From Candidatus Puniceispirillum sp. (GTDB lineage Bacteria > Pseudomonadota > Alphaproteobacteria > Puniceispirillales > Puniceispirillaceae), in the NCBI GenBank assembly GCA_016778825.1, contig JADHOU010000076.1, forward strand, positions 1 to 7,287: 7,287 nt of DNA. Direction: 5' to 3'. The notes beneath the pieces were generated by a model that had not been told where the DNA came from, did not search any database, and saw nothing but the letters and a program-made list of their open reading frames with translations. A program made the translations under genes and the position numbers. Positions within the stretch are counted from its first letter, which is position 1; the number at the start of each line of letters is the position of its first letter. This document shows positions 5,535 through 7,287 of the stretch, piece by piece.

Positions 5535-6948
5535 GACCGATATTTGCATCATTGGGGGTGGCCCGGGCGGATTAAGCCTTGCTGCTGGTGCCGTGCAAAT
5601 GGGGGCGCGGGTTGTTCTTTTTGAAGGCGGCCAAATGGGCGGTGATTGCCTGAATAGTGGCTGTGTGCCGTCAAAGGCGCTGTTGGCCGCAGCAAAAGCG
5701 GCATATCTTGCTAATGGTAATGCAGCAATGGGCATCACAAACACCCCGCCAAATATTGATTTTGCTGCTGTCAAAGCGCATGTGGCCGATGTGATTGCGC
5801 AAATTGAACCGCATGATTCGATTGCCCGATTTGAGACGCTTGGTGTCACTGTGATTCCGGAAATGGCGCATTTTACCGGCCCGCGCGCGGTGGCATCAGC
5901 AACGCATCAAGTCCGGGCAAAATATATCGTAATTGCCAGCGGATCACAGCCAATCCTGCCACCGATTCCGGGGCTGGATCAAACCGATTTTCACAGCAAT
6001 GAAACCATTTTCGCTGATCCGGAAAAACCCGACCATCTGTTGATCATTGGCGGCGGGCCAGTTGGCGTTGAAATGGCGCAAGCGCATGCACGGCTTGGCT
6101 GTGATGTGACTTTGGTCGAGGCCTTTCGCATTATGGGGCGCGATGATCCGGCGCTTGTCGAGATCTTAAAGCAAAACCTTATCAAAGCGGGCATTACCCT
6201 AATTGAGGGGGTTGGCGTTACCAGCCTGTCACAAACCATCAAATCAGACCGCCGAACCATCACTGCCGTCCTTGCCAATGGCAAACAACTGACCACTAGT
6301 CATTTATTAATGGCGGTTGGCCGGAAACCAGCGCTTGACGGGCTGCAACTTGCCGCCGCAAAGATACGTCATGATGCCAAAGGCATTGTCACTGACCGGT
6401 GGTTACGAACAAGCAACCGGCATGTCTATGCCATTGGTGATGTTGCCGGACGACAGCAATTCACCCATATTGCGAGCTATCATGCTGGCATCGTCATCCG
6501 CAATATTCTGTTTAAAATACCGGCCAAACTGGATGATAGCGCGGTGCCATGGGTCACTTATTGCGATCCTGAGCTGGCGCATGTTGGGCTTGGGCTTGAT
6601 GATGCTACGGCGCGTTTTGGCAGCAATCAGGTGATTTGTCTTGAAACCCCGCTTAGCGGCAATGACCGCGCGATTGCTGATCGCCGAAGCGAAGGCATGG
6701 TCAAAGTGGTCACCCATAAAAATGGGCGCATTCTTGGCGCCTCAATTCTGGCACCGGCCGCTGGCGAGATGATTTTGGCTTGGAGCCATGCGATTGCAAC
6801 AAAGGCCAAAATTGGCAGCATGGCAAGCCTGATCGCCCCCTATCCAACCTATGGCGATGCCAGCAAACGCGCCGCTGGCAGCTTTTTCACCGCAAAGCTG
6901 TTTTCACCAGCAACCCGACGATTTGTACGATTTTTGCTGAAATTCTAA
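5521..6948 (+). CDS. FAD-dependent pyridine nucleotide-disulfide oxidoreductase, mercuric reductase/lipoamide dehydrogenase-like
   Basis: The 475-aa product is a class I flavoprotein disulfide reductase. In order it has an FAD-binding GGGPGG (12-17), a redox-active disulfide in GGDCLNSGCVPSK (Cys43, Cys48), VIASGSQP (137-144), an NAD(P) fold with GGGPVG (177-182) ending in Glu200 (TLVEA, suggesting NADH preference), the second FAD motif YAIGDVAG (303-310), and a dimerisation domain from about 340. The family's C-terminal HPTxxE base is YPTYGD here (Tyr441, Asp446), so standard dihydrolipoyl dehydrogenase activity is unlikely. There is no N-terminal HMA domain and no C-terminal vicinal cysteine pair, which argues against true MerA. 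The tail (SPATRRFVRFLLKF) is basic and aromatic and could touch the membrane. The gene overlaps the upstream TVP38 gene, so it probably delivers electrons to, or is anchored by, that membrane partner. Substrate unknown. Confidence 0.92.
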   Translation: MKQIETDICIIGGGPGGLSLAAGAVQMGARVVLFEGGQMGGDCLNSGCVPSKALLAAAKAAYLANGNAAMGITNTPPNIDFAAVKAHVADVIAQIEPHDSIARFETLGVTVIPEMAHFTGPRAVASATHQVRAKYIVIASGSQPILPPIPGLDQTDFHSNETIFADPEKPDHLLIIGGGPVGVEMAQAHARLGCDVTLVEAFRIMGRDDPALVEILKQNLIKAGITLIEGVGVTSLSQTIKSDRRTITAVLANGKQLTTSHLLMAVGRKPALDGLQLAAAKIRHDAKGIVTDRWLRTSNRHVYAIGDVAGRQQFTHIASYHAGIVIRNILFKIPAKLDDSAVPWVTYCDPELAHVGLGLDDATARFGSNQVICLETPLSGNDRAIADRRSEGMVKVVTHKNGRILGASILAPAAGEMILAWSHAIATKAKIGSMASLIAPYPTYGDASKRAAGSFFTAKLFSPATRRFVRFLLKF

Positions 6949-7114
6949 GCGCCCATTTGGCCAGCGCCGAACCGCAGCGCATGGCATTGATTTGCACGGC
7001 TATTTCCACTTGTCATTTAGGGGCAAGACTGTTAGTACCTGTCACGAATTTGCGGCACTAAACGCCGCCTCAATCTTGGCCTGTAATTTGCACAGAGCAG
7101 GATATCGTAAAGAT
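6949..7114. other. Intergenic region between the flavoprotein and tRNA-Thr
   Basis: These 166 bp hold no convincing gene. They contain a possible terminator (6958-6993) and a clean 5-bp hairpin GCGGC/GCCGC (7052-7056 with 7064-7068, loop of 7 nt) without a T-run. The tRNA promoter should lie in the right part, but no pair of hexamers is persuasive. Confidence 0.6.
6958..6993 (+). terminator. Possible terminator after the flavoprotein gene
   Basis: TG-CCA-GCGC (6958-6967, one bulged G) can pair with GCGC-TGG-CA (6977-6986, one bulged A) around a 9-nt loop. The stem is followed by TTGATTT. It begins 9 bp after the stop codon, the expected place, but the stem is imperfect and the T-run short. 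Confidence 0.28.
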
Positions 7115-7190
7115 GCTGCCATAGCTCCAGCGGTAGAGCGCACCCTTGGTAAGGGTGAGGTCGCGTGTTCGAATCACGCTGGCAGCACCA
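7115..7190 (+). tRNA. tRNA-Thr, anticodon GGT, CCA end encoded
   Basis: The full cloverleaf can be folded by hand. The acceptor stem GCTGCCA (7115-7121) pairs with TGGCAGC (7180-7186), followed by discriminator A and CCA (7187-7190). The D-arm is GCTC/GAGC (7124-7127 with 7136-7139). The anticodon stem is CACCC/GGGTG (7141-7145 with 7153-7157), with loop TTGGTAA placing GGT at 7148-7150. The T-arm is GCGTG/CACGC (7163-7167 with 7175-7179), with loop TTCGAAT. All stems are fully paired and invariant positions are in place. It decodes ACC/ACU threonine codons. It appears to be transcribed alone, downstream of the flavoprotein gene. Confidence 0.97.
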
Positions 7191-7287
7191 TTTGCTGTAA
7201 CACTTTATGTGTAACCAATTGAAATGCTTCACTTCATGTGTCTGCATGACGATTGGTGTGCAACAAAATGAGAAACAAATGTGAAGC
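7191..7287. repeat. AT-richer right flank with short inverted repeats after tRNA-Thr
   Basis: No gene is visible in these 97 bp. Inverted pairs are GCTTCAC (7226-7232) with GTGAAGC (7281-7287), ACCAAT (7214-7219) with ATTGGT (7252-7257), and TCATG (7234-7238) with CATGA (7245-7249). ACAC/GTGT (around 7200-7212) is a weak hairpin that could help end the tRNA transcript. All are short enough to arise by chance. Confidence 0.35.

Noticed and set aside
5442..5849. Minus-strand ORF of 135 aa opposite the flavoprotein start
   Set aside because: It is antisense to the FAD-binding region; the Pro/Ala/Cys-rich translation is typical of the reverse complement.
7052..7068. GCGGC/GCCGC hairpin as an intrinsic terminator
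   Set aside because: The stem is only 5 bp and is not followed by a T-run on either strand, so a terminator call is not supported.
7042..7122. Minus-strand mini-ORF of 26 aa ending KIEAAFSAANS, which looks like a protein C-terminus
   Set aside because: It starts inside the tRNA antisense, has no homologue I recognise, and is short enough to be chance. A gene remnant is possible but unsupported.
7032..7247. Minus-strand ORF of 71 aa containing RDSNTRP
   Set aside because: This is the well-known false translation of a tRNA antisense strand; the tRNA-Thr fold is complete.
1..7287. CRISPR array, insertion sequence, toxin-antitoxin or other defence system
   Set aside because: I see no regularly spaced repeats, transposase, terminal inverted repeats of useful length, or defence-type genes in either strand.

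Overview
The window looks like a piece of an alphaproteobacterial chromosome. The evidence is the gene set and order on the minus strand: murA, a DUF2948 protein, hisD, a UPF0262 protein, a low-molecular-weight phosphatase and infA. UPF0262 and DUF2948 are families I know essentially only from Alphaproteobacteria. By eye the base composition is moderate, neither strongly AT- nor GC-rich, which would fit a marine lineage such as SAR116. That last point is a guess and not a result.

Layout. (1) Positions 1-4475, minus strand, hold seven tightly spaced genes. In transcription order they are a small basic protein of 67 aa, murA, DUF2948, hisD, UPF0262, the LMW-phosphatase-like protein and infA, which runs off the left edge. 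Gaps are mostly 2 to 60 bp, so this is probably one operon or a few overlapping transcripts. It mixes peptidoglycan synthesis (MurA), histidine synthesis (HisD) and translation initiation (IF-1) with four poorly characterised proteins. (2) Positions 4476-4778 are a 303-bp divergent intergenic region that must hold promoters for both sides; I list candidates. (3) Positions 4785-6948, plus strand, hold a two-gene unit: a TVP38/TMEM64 (VTT-domain) membrane protein overlapping by 14 bp a pyridine nucleotide-disulfide oxidoreductase that resembles mercuric reductase and lipoamide dehydrogenase. (4) Positions 6949-7114 are noncoding with two weak hairpins. (5) Positions 7115-7190 are a complete tRNA-Thr(GGT) with encoded CCA. 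(6) The last 97 bp are more AT-rich and contain short inverted repeats but no gene I can support.

The most interesting part is the membrane protein/flavoprotein pair. The flavoprotein keeps its FAD site, its CxxxxC redox disulfide and an NAD-type dinucleotide site. At its C-terminus the usual His-Glu catalytic dyad (HPTxxE) is replaced by Tyr and Asp (YPTYGD). The preceding gene ends in a Lys/Ala-rich tail encoded over A6 and A7 runs that form in-frame slippery heptamers. The flavoprotein frame stays open upstream through that tail. This raises, without proving, the possibility of translational coupling or an occasional fusion product. Everything else is well-formed core genome.
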